From Geobacter sp. (GTDB lineage: Bacteria; Desulfobacterota; Desulfuromonadia; Geobacterales; Pseudopelobacteraceae), in contig VFJW01000007.1 of NCBI GenBank assembly GCA_009885845.1, positions 1-64,000 of the forward strand: 64,000 nucleotides of DNA, in the 5' to 3' direction. The notes under the pieces were generated by a model. That model was not told the DNA's origin and searched no databases. It saw only the letters and a program-made list of their open reading frames with translations. Below, in pieces: positions 8,553 to 18,800 of the stretch. Every line of letters begins with the position of its first letter. Within the stretch, counting starts at the first letter, position 1. The translations under genes and the position numbers were made by a program.

Positions 8553-9947
8553 TCAATCAGAACCCTCTATTTTCCTCGCCTTGTAAAAGCGCCCCTTGAT
8601 CTTGCTGCCGCCCAGGCAGGCAAGTGCCTGAACAGCACTTGATCGGACGATTGCCACGTACGTGTGGTTATCGAATACGTCGATCCTGCCGACTTCACTT
8701 CCTGTAACTCCCCCTTCGCCGGTAAGGCCTCCGAGGATATCGCAGGGGCGCAGTTTATTTTTGCGTCCGCCGTCAATACAGAGAGTAACCATGGAGGGTG
8801 CAGGTGGCCTGCCTGCGGCAACCGTCAACATTGACGCATCTCCTCTGGTCAGGTTGATTTCGAGGTTGTTTTCGATCGCCTGCACCCGCCTGGTTTCATG
8901 TGCCGTCACCAGGCTTATTGCCAACCCCTGCTCACCGGCACGTCCGGTACGCCCGATACGGTGAGTATACATTTCAGGATTCCGTGGCAGTTCGTAATTA
9001 ACGACCGCCGCAAGCTCTTTGATGTCGAGCCCGCGTGCGGCAACATCGGTTGCCACCAGTACCGAAATACTCCTGTTGGTAAATCGAACCAGCACCTGAC
9101 CGCGATCCCGCTGTTCCAGGTCACCATGGATAGCCAGTGACGCAAAACCCATTCTGTTCAGTGTGCCGGCCACCTCCTGACACTCTGCTTTGGTGTTGCA
9201 GAAAACCAGCGCTGATTCCGGGCGATAATGTCCGAGGATCCGAGCCACTGCTGCTGTCCGCTCACCCGGGTCCACTTCGTAGAGAATCTGCTCGATGGCA
9301 TTTTCATCATGGTTTTCATCGACAGTGACCTCGACAGCTTCGTGCTGAAGCGTTGCACTGAGCGCCGTAATTGCGGAAGGGTAGGTGGCAGAGAAAAGGA
9401 GGGTCTGTTTTTTGTCCGGGGTTGCGGCGATGAGCTCGCTGATCTCTTCCTGAAAACCCATGTCGAGCAAGCGGTCAGCCTCGTCGAGAACCAGCGTCTG
9501 CAGTGAATTCAGGTTGAGACTGCCCCTGCGCAGGTGGTCGAGGAGACGGCCGGGGGTGCCGACTACCACATGGGCGCCATGTTCGAGAGAACCAAGCTGG
9601 GGGCCAAAAGGAACGCCGCCGCAGAGGGTCAGTACCCTGATGTTTTCGGTAAAGCGCGCCAGGCGTCGCAGTTCCTTGCCAACCTGATCGGCCAGTTCGC
9701 GGGTGGGACAGAGTACCAGTGCCTGGACGCGGGAGGAGCTCACCTCCAGACGCGTGAGCAGACCGATCCCGAAGGCGGCTGTTTTGCCGCTGCCTGTTTT
9801 CGCCTTGGCGATCACATCCTTGCCGGTGAGAATCAGCGGCAGAGTGTGAGCCTGAACGGGAGTCATTGCGGTATAGCCGAGAGATGCAAGATTCTTGAGC
9901 ATTGGTGGCTTTATATGGAGTGAAGCAAATACGGTGGAGGTTGTCAT
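8553..9947 (-). CDS. dbpA: ATP-dependent RNA helicase DbpA (DEAD-box)
   Basis: A 464-residue DEAD-box helicase. The Q motif region (TAMTPVQAHTLP), Walker A AKTGSGKT (49-56), DEAD (VLDEADRLLDMG), SAT (LFSATYPS), ARGLDIK and the HRIGRTGRAG motif are all intact. The last 70 or so residues (VTLCIDGGRKNKLRPCDILG and following) form the DbpA RNA-binding domain, which in E. coli recognises hairpin 92 of 23S rRNA and acts in large-subunit assembly. The ATG overlaps the stop of the upstream deacetylase-like gene (ATGA), so the two are translationally coupled. Confidence 0.93.
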   Translation of the reverse strand: MTTSTVFASLHIKPPMLKNLASLGYTAMTPVQAHTLPLILTGKDVIAKAKTGSGKTAAFGIGLLTRLEVSSSRVQALVLCPTRELADQVGKELRRLARFTENIRVLTLCGGVPFGPQLGSLEHGAHVVVGTPGRLLDHLRRGSLNLNSLQTLVLDEADRLLDMGFQEEISELIAATPDKKQTLLFSATYPSAITALSATLQHEAVEVTVDENHDENAIEQILYEVDPGERTAAVARILGHYRPESALVFCNTKAECQEVAGTLNRMGFASLAIHGDLEQRDRGQVLVRFTNRSISVLVATDVAARGLDIKELAAVVNYELPRNPEMYTHRIGRTGRAGEQGLAISLVTAHETRRVQAIENNLEINLTRGDASMLTVAAGRPPAPSMVTLCIDGGRKNKLRPCDILGGLTGEGGVTGSEVGRIDVFDNHTYVAIVRSSAVQALACLGGSKIKGRFYKARKIEGSD

Positions 9948-10804
9948 AGGGGTACATTTGGATAGTTGCTGGCCGGATCATACACCCAGGCCATTCTGTA
10001 CATGTTGTCGTGAATTGCCAACACGGGGTCGAGCGGGTCCTGGTATCCACCGGCAAGGCTGGCAACTACAGGAACATTGTGATCAGCAGCAGTCGCGAAC
10101 AGAATCTGATCGCGCTGTTTCATATCACTTATGGACAATACACCCCCCAGTGGGTCATCGATATGCGGATCAGCCCCTGCGTTGTAGATGATGATATCCA
10201 CCCCGGCCGCCATTTCCTCCATCCGCCTGGCGAACGAGTTCTTCCACTGGCCTATGTCAGTTCTGGCCAATGTAATGTCCGGGCCAAATGAATAATGATC
10301 AATCCAGTCCCACTCAAGAGTTTGTATAATATTACTGGTGCCATTTCCCCAGTGCATGTCACAATCGGCGATGCCGACCCTTTTCGCACCCGCCTTGTGT
10401 GCTTCCAGCGCTGCAAGGGCAAGAAAGTTGAATGTACAGAAACCGCCTCCAAATCCGTACCCCGCATGGTTCGCCCCGGATGTCGGTGAAAGCGAAGTCT
10501 CGCCGGTGTGGTATGCATTCAGCGTTGCGGCAACCATGCTGCCGCTGACATACGGGAGCACCGTTGTGATCTTCGAGTTTCGATCCCCAAAGCCGTTGTT
10601 CAGTATGCCATTAAAGACGCCGTCCACATAATCGGGATCATGTACCTGTTTGAGCTGGTCACGTGTAACCGGATCGAAGCTGACTATCTGTATTTGACAC
10701 CCGAGGTTTTTCCAGCTTTTTACTGCCAGTGCCGGCTTCCGCGGGCTAGGGCTGTAGTATTTTGTTCCTGCTGCACTCTGCTCTTTTCTGTAAAATACTT
10801 TCAC
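9944..10804 (-). CDS. Histone-deacetylase-family amidohydrolase
   Basis: A 286-residue member of the arginase/HDAC fold. Visible motifs are SPTSGANHAGYGFGGGFCTFN (active-site His and glycine-rich loop), DCDMHWGNGT (zinc ligands Asp and His), YNAGADPHIDDPLGG (third zinc ligand Asp) and the late glycine motif SLAGGY. Bacterial members deacetylate acetyl-lysine proteins or acetylated polyamines; the substrate here cannot be told. It is the first gene of a two-gene unit with dbpA. Confidence 0.9.
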   Translation of the reverse strand: MKVFYRKEQSAAGTKYYSPSPRKPALAVKSWKNLGCQIQIVSFDPVTRDQLKQVHDPDYVDGVFNGILNNGFGDRNSKITTVLPYVSGSMVAATLNAYHTGETSLSPTSGANHAGYGFGGGFCTFNFLALAALEAHKAGAKRVGIADCDMHWGNGTSNIIQTLEWDWIDHYSFGPDITLARTDIGQWKNSFARRMEEMAAGVDIIIYNAGADPHIDDPLGGVLSISDMKQRDQILFATAADHNVPVVASLAGGYQDPLDPVLAIHDNMYRMAWVYDPASNYPNVPL

Positions 10805-11177
10805 TTTCGGTCTCCTCTGTCTGGGATGATGAAATATTGTAAGTGTGACTGATCTTCACTTTGATTTTTTGTATGAGTGAGGAGTTGGTCAGCTAATCAA
10901 CAGCGTTCCCTAATCTTTCCAATGTGTTTCAAGCCGGACCTGATGTCTCTGCCTTCGCCACCAACAGTTGAGACAGTTGACTTCAAAACATGTCGAAGAA
11001 CAATATCATATGGACACGTTAATATCAAAAATATAGTAATAAATATCCAACAATACCGTCTGCGGGAGACATGAGAATCAAAAACAAATGAGATAGTTCT
11101 TGTCTTTTTAGAATTATATGGTTCAATAGACAAATCCAAGTCAAAAGTTTCTTTCTGCTCTGAATCAGGATTCATAG
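10805..11177. other. Intergenic region between divergent HDAC/dbpA and ccoGIS units
   Basis: About 370 AT-rich bases separate two divergent units and should hold both promoters. A minus-strand reading frame of up to 95 codons spans most of it and would encode one hydrophobic segment, but it begins inside or next to the ccoG start and I could not support it as a gene. No strong hairpin terminator or known regulatory box was recognised. Confidence 0.4.
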
Positions 11178-12380
11178 ATGCCACTGCCCCGTATCACCAG
11201 TAAGCGCCAGTTCGTTCAGGCAATTTTGATCGCTGTTGCGCTGCTGATCCCTTTTGCAACGTTGTCCGGCAATCCGTTTCTGCGTATGGACATCGGGCGG
11301 ATGACGCTCTTTCTGGCAGGCATACCGCTCCGGATCGACCAGTTCTATCTTGTGCTGCTGGTGATCCTGCTTGCTGTCGCTTTGTTTCTGCTGGTAACAG
11401 TTGTACTTGGCAGGGTCTGGTGCGGCTGGCTCTGCCCGCAAACTGTTTTTAACGATCTGGCTGAACTGCTGGCCAGGAGTTTCCGTGTGAAGGTTTCGCC
11501 GGTAACCGCCCGGCTGATTGAGCATCTTGTGGCGCTGTTTATAGCCAAACTGATCGCGTTCAACCTGTTCTGCTGGTTTCTGCCTCCCCGGCAGGTCGCC
11601 GCTGACCTTCTCAATTTCCCTGATCATCAGCTCATGTTTGTTACCTTTCTGCTCCTGACGCTGTTCGGTTATCTCAATCTGATACTGGTCAGGCGGAGTT
11701 TCTGCCGCAGTTACTGCCCGTACGGCAGATTCCAGACGGCTCTGATGGATGCCGGCACCTTGAATCTGTCTTTTCTGGAAGAAACGCGTGATCGATGTCT
11801 ACGCTGCGACGCCTGCGTGCGCACCTGTCCGATGGAGATTGATATCCGCGCCGGTTTCCAGATTGAATGTATCGGCTGCGGCCGCTGTATTGATGCATGC
11901 CGTGAGGTTATGGAGAATAAACCGGCAGGAACCGGCCTGATTGATTACCGTTTCGGGTCGGTGAAAGGAGCGCGCTTCAGGCCGGGGAACACGACCGTCG
12001 TCCTGCTGTTTGTGACGCTGCTGCTTGCTGCCGGACTCGTCTGGGGAGTCGCGGGCAGGAGCCAGACCGCATTTGCTGTACAGAGAGTCGCAACTGCTGG
12101 TGTGCGACAGCTGCCGGATGGTTCCGTGGCTCAACCCTGGCGGGCGATAATCGGCAATCGCTCTGAGACCCCCCGGACCTATTCCCTGCAAATTGCCGGA
12201 GATTCCCCGAGCGATATTGAGCTGCTCGGCCAGACCCGCGACATTGTAGTGGCAGCTAATCAGCATCGCGAAGTCATCTTCATGATCCACGTTGCCAAAA
12301 ACAGTCACCAGACCGGAGCTTTTCTTCTTGAACTGGTACGTGACGGCCGGCAGGCAGCAACGGTAAAGGTTTCGCCATGA
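11178..12380 (+). CDS. ccoG: CcoG, cbb3 oxidase accessory iron-sulfur membrane protein
   Basis: A 400-residue polyferredoxin-like membrane protein of the CcoG/FixG/RdxA family. It has about five membrane helices, the VWCGWLCPQTVF motif after the second, a SYCPYGRFQ motif, and two [4Fe-4S] ferredoxin motifs (CLRCDACVRTCP and CIGCGRCIDAC), then a soluble Ig-like C-terminal domain. CcoG reduces copper for CuB assembly of cbb3-type cytochrome oxidase. An aggA-type ribosome site lies 7 bases before the ATG. The gene overlaps ccoI by 4 bases. The oxidase structural genes are about 30 kb downstream. Confidence 0.93.
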   Translation: MPLPRITSKRQFVQAILIAVALLIPFATLSGNPFLRMDIGRMTLFLAGIPLRIDQFYLVLLVILLAVALFLLVTVVLGRVWCGWLCPQTVFNDLAELLARSFRVKVSPVTARLIEHLVALFIAKLIAFNLFCWFLPPRQVAADLLNFPDHQLMFVTFLLLTLFGYLNLILVRRSFCRSYCPYGRFQTALMDAGTLNLSFLEETRDRCLRCDACVRTCPMEIDIRAGFQIECIGCGRCIDACREVMENKPAGTGLIDYRFGSVKGARFRPGNTTVVLLFVTLLLAAGLVWGVAGRSQTAFAVQRVATAGVRQLPDGSVAQPWRAIIGNRSETPRTYSLQIAGDSPSDIELLGQTRDIVVAANQHREVIFMIHVAKNSHQTGAFLLELVRDGRQAATVKVSP

Positions 12381-14803
12381 GCATGCTTCCGGAACATATC
12401 TGCAGCCACTGCGGCATCAGTTTTCGCTGGAAAGTGATCGGCAGCCGGGAAGACGATGGCGGTCAGAATATGTTCTGCTGCCGGGGATGCCAGAGTGCCT
12501 ATCATATGATCTGTTCTGCCGGTTTGAGTGATTTTTATCAGCGAACCGGCCGTGTGACTCCGACAGTGGCGGAGTCAATACCTTCAAGTTATACTGACAG
12601 AGATCTGTCTCAACATGTTATTTCAGAAGGTGATCTGTGCCGGATTGATGTCCTGGTGGGTGGTATCACCTGCCCATCCTGTGTCTGGCTGCTGGAGCGG
12701 ATGCTCACCCGTGTTCCCGGGGTAGAATATGTCAGCATCTCCTACAGCGGAGGGATCGCCTCTCTCCGTTTCGACCCGGTGTGCGTTTCACCTCTCGAAC
12801 TGTTCTCTGTCATCGTCCGCCTCGGGTATTCTCCGCGTCCCTATTCAGCCGACCAGTCGGAACAGGAAGCACGACGCGAACGGGATGATCTGCTTCTCCG
12901 TTTCGGTACGGCGCTATTTCTCTCCATGCAGCTGATGGCCTATTCCTATGCCCTGTATGCCGGGTATTTTCAGGGAATAGATGGCGCCATGAAACAGTTT
13001 CTGCAGTATGTTTCGCTGCTGGTGACCACTCCGGTCGTGTTCTATTCCGGCTGGCCGTTTATCGCCGGTGCCTGGCGTTCTCTCAAAGCCGCCGCTCCCG
13101 GCATGGATCTGCTGATTGCCCTGGGTGCGCTTTCAGCATGGTCCTACAGCGTCTGGGCAACGTTTACCGGCCAGGAAACCTATTATGAGAGTGCTGCCAC
13201 CATTGTCACGTTCGTTCTGATCGGTCGTCTGCTGGAACTTTCGGTGCGCCGCCGTGCCATGTCAGTCATCAGTTCACTGTATGCCGCCGCTCCGCAGCGG
13301 GCTACGGTGATGGTGGACGGCGTCAGTCATACGGTCGAAGTCGAGGTGATAAAGCCGGGCGACCTGCTGCTGGTTCGTCAGGGGGAACGTTTTCCGGTTG
13401 ACTGCCTGATCGTGGAAAGGGAGACGGAGGTTGATCAGTCGCTGGCTACCGGTGAGAGTCAGCCGGTCCTGCTGGTCTGCGGCGAAGAGGTTCGCTCCGG
13501 CTGTGTCAATGTGGCGGCTCCGGTGACGGTACAGGCGCTCAGACCGGCCGGCCAGAGCTATCTGATGCGGGTAGCGGCACTGGTGCAGATGGCACAGGCG
13601 GGCAAGCCGAAGCTGCAGCAGTTGGCTGATCGGGTCTCCGGCTGGTTCGTGCCGGCGGTTATTCTGCTGGCTCTGCTGGTGTGTGCGCTGCGGTTTCAAT
13701 ATTCAGGAGACAGCGCCGGTGCGGCAATCATGGCAGCTCTGTCAGTCATTCTGATCGCCTGCCCCTGTGCCATGGGTCTGGCGGTTCCGGCAGCGGTGCT
13801 GGCTGCCTGCAGCCGCTCGGCATCACTTGGCATTATCCTGCGGGGAGGCGATGTCATTGAACGACTGGCATCGGTCAACAGTGTGCTGTTCGACAAAACC
13901 GGCACAGTGACCTGCGGTCTCCCCGGTGTTATTCAACTTGATGCCTGTTCCGGGTATACCATTCAAGACGTGCTCCAGGCAGCGGCTACCGTCGAGGAGC
14001 CGGCTTCGCACCCGTTGGCGCGAGCCATTGTACGGTATGCTGCCGAACAGGGCTTTCAGCCCGAACCGTGTCGTAATTTCAGCTCGGTTCCGGGGCGCGG
14101 TATTTCCGGGATTCTCCTGACCGGAGGCGTGGTGCTGTGTGGAAGCCGGCTGTTCCTCCAGGAACAGGGGGTCACGGGAGAGATCGACCCGCCGTTCGAT
14201 AGTTTCGCCAGCGCGGTACTGGTTGCCATAGACGGGCATCTTGCCGGACGCTTCCTGCTCTCCGACCAACTGCGCGAAGGTGCCGCATCCGTGGTTTCCG
14301 GGCTTGCAGCAGAGCGGATGGAAATTGCTATTATCAGTGGTGACCATCAGAGTACGGTTGACCGCATCGCTGCAGATATCGGGATTTCAGAAGCCCGGGG
14401 GGAGATGACACCGGATCAGAAGCTGGCTCATGTCAGGTCGTTGCTGCAGCGTGGCCGGTCGGTGCTGATGGTTGGGGACGGTGTCAATGATGCTCCGGCT
14501 CTGGCAGCTGCCACGGTCAGCTGTTCGCTATCCGGATCAAGTGATATTGCGCTTGAAAATGCCGATGTGATCATCACCGGTGCCGACCTTTCGCGACTGA
14601 CAACCGCATACCGTATCAGCCGGGCCGCTATGGTTATCATCAAACAGAATCTCGCCTGGGCTTTCGTGTATAATATTATCGGCATTCCGCTGGCGATGAC
14701 CGGCCTGCTGACTCCTGTCTATGCTGCTGTTGCCATGACCGCCAGCTCATTGCTGGTGTCGCTTAACTCGCTCCGCCTGATGAGGTTCAATCACCATGGA
14801 TGA
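12377..14803 (+). CDS. ccoI: CcoI, copper-translocating P-type ATPase for cbb3 oxidase assembly
   Basis: An 808-residue P1B-type ATPase. The N-terminus has a cysteine-rich zinc-finger-like region (CSHCG, then CCRGCQ) typical of CcoI/FixI, then a heavy-metal-associated domain with GGITCPSCVWLLE. The catalytic core contains TGES, the copper-specific membrane motif ACPCAMGLA, DKTGTVT with the phosphorylated Asp, and GDGVNDAPAL. It exports copper to the periplasmic side for insertion into cbb3 oxidase. It lies between ccoG and ccoS with overlaps at both ends, indicating one operon. Confidence 0.94.
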   Translation: MSMLPEHICSHCGISFRWKVIGSREDDGGQNMFCCRGCQSAYHMICSAGLSDFYQRTGRVTPTVAESIPSSYTDRDLSQHVISEGDLCRIDVLVGGITCPSCVWLLERMLTRVPGVEYVSISYSGGIASLRFDPVCVSPLELFSVIVRLGYSPRPYSADQSEQEARRERDDLLLRFGTALFLSMQLMAYSYALYAGYFQGIDGAMKQFLQYVSLLVTTPVVFYSGWPFIAGAWRSLKAAAPGMDLLIALGALSAWSYSVWATFTGQETYYESAATIVTFVLIGRLLELSVRRRAMSVISSLYAAAPQRATVMVDGVSHTVEVEVIKPGDLLLVRQGERFPVDCLIVERETEVDQSLATGESQPVLLVCGEEVRSGCVNVAAPVTVQALRPAGQSYLMRVAALVQMAQAGKPKLQQLADRVSGWFVPAVILLALLVCALRFQYSGDSAGAAIMAALSVILIACPCAMGLAVPAAVLAACSRSASLGIILRGGDVIERLASVNSVLFDKTGTVTCGLPGVIQLDACSGYTIQDVLQAAATVEEPASHPLARAIVRYAAEQGFQPEPCRNFSSVPGRGISGILLTGGVVLCGSRLFLQEQGVTGEIDPPFDSFASAVLVAIDGHLAGRFLLSDQLREGAASVVSGLAAERMEIAIISGDHQSTVDRIAADIGISEARGEMTPDQKLAHVRSLLQRGRSVLMVGDGVNDAPALAAATVSCSLSGSSDIALENADVIITGADLSRLTTAYRISRAAMVIIKQNLAWAFVYNIIGIPLAMTGLLTPVYAAVAMTASSLLVSLNSLRLMRFNHHG

Positions 14804-14936
14804 AAGCCTGATTATTCTTATAGTTCTGTCGCTCTGCCTGGGGGCCGGGTGCTGGCTGATATTTATCTGGGCGGTCAAAAAGGGTGAATTTGAAGATGTA
14901 GAGAAGCCGAAACACCGTATGCTGGATGATGATTGA
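14796..14936 (+). CDS. ccoS: CcoS, cbb3 oxidase maturation protein
   Basis: A 46-residue single-helix membrane protein. The N-terminal helix LIILIVLSLCLGAGCWLIFIW is followed by the CcoS-like VKKGEFEDVEKPKHRMLDDD tail. The start ATG overlaps the end of ccoI by 8 bases. CcoS is needed for cofactor insertion into cbb3 oxidase. Its acidic tail is almost identical to that of the CcoQ-like protein at 47158-47301 (EEPKHRMLEDD). Confidence 0.9.
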   Translation: MDESLIILIVLSLCLGAGCWLIFIWAVKKGEFEDVEKPKHRMLDDD

Positions 14937-15034
14937 CCGGCCTGCAATCTTTATGCGTACAACAATAACATAGATCATTTTCAAATTATGTTTATACTGC
15001 GAAAAAAGGTACCATTAACCTGTAGAGGTAGAAA

Positions 15035-15265
15035 ATGAGAACCATAGGCAAAAGGGTAGAGCCACCGCCCACGGGCAAACCGTCTGCAGAAAACCTCATT
15101 CGTGGAGCCGCTATGAATGAAGCTTTGCAGAAGCTGCCCACCGGCACTACCACCTTTATTCCCAAGGGTAAGATATACCGGTTTGAAACGCACATTGAAG
15201 CCAACAGTTTTCAGGATGAATGTGTCATAACTGGTATTGTGAAGAACAAGTCCAGAAAAGGATAA
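15035..15265 (+). CDS. Small hypothetical protein, first gene of a nucleotidyltransferase pair
   Basis: A 76-residue protein with a good ribosome site (agaggtagaaa) before its ATG. I recognise no domain. The sequence is rich in short polar runs and contains PTGTTTFIPKGKIYRFETH, suggesting a small beta-rich fold. It ends 6 bases before the nucleotidyltransferase gene, a spacing typical of toxin-antitoxin-like pairs, so it may be the partner of that enzyme. The role is inferred from position only. Confidence 0.6.
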   Translation: MRTIGKRVEPPPTGKPSAENLIRGAAMNEALQKLPTGTTTFIPKGKIYRFETHIEANSFQDECVITGIVKNKSRKG

Positions 15266-15271
15266 CGTGTC

Positions 15272-15751
15272 ATGGAAGAGGAATATTGCCGACCAGCGAC
15301 CATTAACGATCTTTTGCACCTTATCCGTTCATTGAACGAAAAAGGTGCACAATATATCCTGATTGGCGGTTACGCCTTGTACGCACACGGTATTCATCGA
15401 GCCACCGAAGATATTGATATTCTTGTGCCGGCGAAAAGAGAAGCAGCTCTGCCGATCATTGAAGCGTTACTGGTGTTGCCGGACAAAACCGCCAATGAAC
15501 TCGAACCGGAATGGTTTGACGAAGGCGAAAATATCCGCCTGGCTGATGAATTCGTAGTTGATCTTATCTTGAGCACATGCCAGCAAACGTATGAAACCCT
15601 GAAGAAATATTCTGAAATAATAGAAGTTGACGGAGTTCCGATTACTACGCTTTCTATTGAAGGTCTCTTGCTCACCAAACAAAGTATGAGGGACAAAGAC
15701 GTGATGGATAGAAAGTCGCTTGAAAATATTTTGCAACGATTAAAACAATAG
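15272..15751 (+). CDS. Nucleotidyltransferase-fold protein (AbiEii/MNT-like)
   Basis: A 159-residue protein with the minimal nucleotidyltransferase signature: ILIGGYALYAHGIHRATEDIDILV, where the GG motif is followed by the paired acidic metal ligands (D-x-D), and a third acidic residue likely in EFVVDLILS. Proteins of this type act as toxins or antitoxins that transfer nucleotides to tRNA or to partner proteins, or as orphan enzymes. With the small gene immediately upstream it forms a plausible two-gene unit. No HEPN partner is present. Confidence 0.75.
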   Translation: MEEEYCRPATINDLLHLIRSLNEKGAQYILIGGYALYAHGIHRATEDIDILVPAKREAALPIIEALLVLPDKTANELEPEWFDEGENIRLADEFVVDLILSTCQQTYETLKKYSEIIEVDGVPITTLSIEGLLLTKQSMRDKDVMDRKSLENILQRLKQ

Positions 15752-15816
15752 CGAGAGGTTACGTTCGTTTCACTTCAACATTTCTGTAGAAACTAACGTT
15801 CTGTTTCCCTGCAAAT

Positions 15817-18800
15817 ATGACAAATTTTATGCGTAATATACCAATAAAACGCATCCTCAAAATCATGGTTTTGACCAGCACCAGCATTCTCCTGCTGGTG
15901 CTGGGCTGTCTTGCCCTGTTGCCAGCAATCGTTAACAATCAAGCCGTGCAGATTAAAATGAAACAAACCCTTTCTGCTTCCATGAAACGTCAGGTGACCT
16001 GGTCGAACCTTTCCATGACCTGGTCCGACGGTCTGACACTCTCCGGACTCAAACTGGGTGACGGGCCTGCTCCGCTTCTCAAAGCCGACGTTGATCAGAT
16101 TGTCATATCTCCCGGATATGGTCGCGGCGCCGATGGACGCTTTGGAATCGACCTCGTGGTCCGGATACAACATGTACAGATTGAACTCGCCCCCGGTCCG
16201 CCAAAACCGGCACCTCCACCAGCCAAAGATCCCCTGACCTTTCTGGCAGAGTCAATCCAGCGTATTCAGGATCTCGACTTTCCGTTACCGGTGGATCTGC
16301 GCGTTATGGTTGATGTGGCGCCGGTGCAGGTCACGTATCGAACCCCGATACCGGGGAATCAGCTGCAATTGCAGAATGTTGCGTTCCGTTTTGCCATGCC
16401 GTCGCTTGCTGCCACGCCGATAACGGCGGAATTAAACGGTCAGGTGTCGGTTGATGGTCGGGAATCGGGGAAAGTCCGCTTCACCGCCAAGGTGAGCGAC
16501 CTTGTGACAAAAGAGCGGCGAATTCATCTTTCGACGGCTCTGTTTGCCGTTGATGCCTTCGCACCCGGTACGAGCATCACGCTGAGTGGCGGGCTCAGCC
16601 AGACAGACGGTTTTGTCGCTCAATGTAAACTGAATCTCCCCGGATTACTGGCTGCTGCACAACCGTTTATCCCGCCCCAAACACCGAAACTGACTGGGAA
16701 CGTTGCCCTCCTGTTGCGAGCTAAGAGTAATTCGAGCAACGACCTGCGTGCCACTCTGATGCTTGACGGGATGGGCCTTGCTGCGAGCGGCGGTACGCTG
16801 AACAAAAAAACGGTTGGACCGTTTGATGTCATACTGCAGCAGCAGATTGCCACTGATCATGCCCGCCAGCGGGTTGATTTCCCCGGCGGCTCACTGTCCA
16901 TAACCGGACTGGCCGATGCTGCGTGGAACGCATCGGTGATCCGCCCGTCTGCTGCTGACCGTGTGCTGGAACTTCAGTTAGGTCCGGTGCGGATGGATCT
17001 TGCCCAGGTGTTTCCCCTGGCATCCCCGTTTCTCCCTCAGAATACCCCTGTCAAGGAACTTACGGGAGATGCGTCTATCCGTTCCTTGTCGGTTGTGTTG
17101 CATGGCCCCGGTAATAACGGCACTGCTTCTCTTGCCGGATTCGACATGACAATCCCGCGTCTCCGGCTGGCGCTCAAAAAGGGAGAACTAACCGCTGATG
17201 ATCTGCATCTGCTCCTTGAGCAAGCTGAATGCCCGCTTTATGCCAGATTACCAACACGGCTTACCGCCAATCTGCTCTGGAGGGTCAGCCGTGTCGGGCT
17301 TTCCGGTGACCAGCCGCTGGTTGTTCAGGGCGTGCGCGGAAAGTTTGGGCTGACGGTCTCTGATCTTAATCTGAAAAATACCGTGCCCCGCAAAGTTTCC
17401 GCCTCAGCTGTTATTGTGCAATCATTTGATATTGATACTCTTTCGGTTGGAACGATGGCATCGATTGGAAAAATACATGAGCAGCTCCGCTTTCTGGTCC
17501 GGATTAAGGATAATGGAGACATTGAAGCAGCGCTTCCCGAGTTTTCCGTGACGACTGCCGCTCTGCAGGGGACCCGATCCGGCAAACGATTCGGCCCGCT
17601 TCCTCTTTCCGCTTCTCTGACGGCATCTGATCTCCTTCTCCCGGCAAACAAAGAGAAATTCATGACTCTGAAGCGGGCAGAGGCGCACATTTCGGCGGGT
17701 GATTTTCTGCAATTGGCAGCTGAAGCGGCGCTTTCAGGAGCGACTCCGCAACGTGCCACTGCCAGAGGTTCTGTCCGGCTTGACTTGAGCCGCGCACTGC
17801 CTTTTGCCGCGCCGTTTGTACCGGCCGGTTTTACGGCTGACGGCGTTGCCACTGCTGACTGGGATCTGGCTGCACTGCTGCCGGAAAAAGCTCCGGTAAT
17901 CGAGAAGCATCCACTGAGGAATGCCAGAGTAGTTTTGTCCCTGTTTGACAAGTTTGAGTGCGGAATGAAGCTTGATGCAGTCTCTGCAACGGTTCCTTCG
18001 ACCAAAGGAGCGCTCACGGTATCAAGCCTCCGAACCAAACCTGATCTGCGGATTGTTTCAACAAAAAAAGGGGAATACATCGCGCTTGAAGGCGGGGTGC
18101 TGTTCTCCGGCGTGAGTGGGCTTCCGGGAACAGGCGGGAAACTTTCTGAACAGAATGGTTCTTTTGTGTTTAATGGCGGACTTACCGACTGGCGGGAGTT
18201 CCGCCTCACTGAAGAGTTGCGGGCCGACACTCCTGCCATTTTTCATGAATCAGAGTTGAACGTGAGTCGTATTGACGCACTGCTGGATGAAAAAACACCT
18301 TTTAATTCAGCGACGATGGTAAAGCGTTTGGATGCAACTCTGCTTGCGTCTGCTGGAGGAACATTCGGTCGCGACCTGAAGCAACTTCTGCCCGGAGTTG
18401 ACGTGGCCGGTACTATCAGCAGCGGCATTCGTATAGATTTGACCGCCGGCCGCGAACTTGCACTTCGCTACTCGTTAACAGCAAAAGATTTTGATGCGGT
18501 ATTTGCCAATGGCACAAAGCTTGAGGGATTGAACTCCAGTATTGGAATCAACCGGGTATATGCTTTGAATACCGCGCCGGATGCGAACTGGATACCGCTT
18601 TCAACATCACTTGTCCGGCCGACGGCGGTGATATCGGGTAATCCAGGTGCGGCTGAAATAGCAGGACGGATCCATGATGATCTGCGGGGTGATGTTCACG
18701 GGGCTCGTTCGTTCTCAATCCGGCGCGTAACGACCAAAGCATCAGGTGTGCCGCTGGTGCTTACTGCGCTGGAGGGTGATCTGCTCTTTACCCGGGAAAA

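Noticed and set aside
10897-11184. Minus-strand frame of 95 codons with a hydrophobic segment between the HDAC and ccoG genes
   Set aside because: Its start overlaps the well-supported ccoG start on the other strand, no ribosome site was clear, and no family was recognised; it may instead be promoter DNA.
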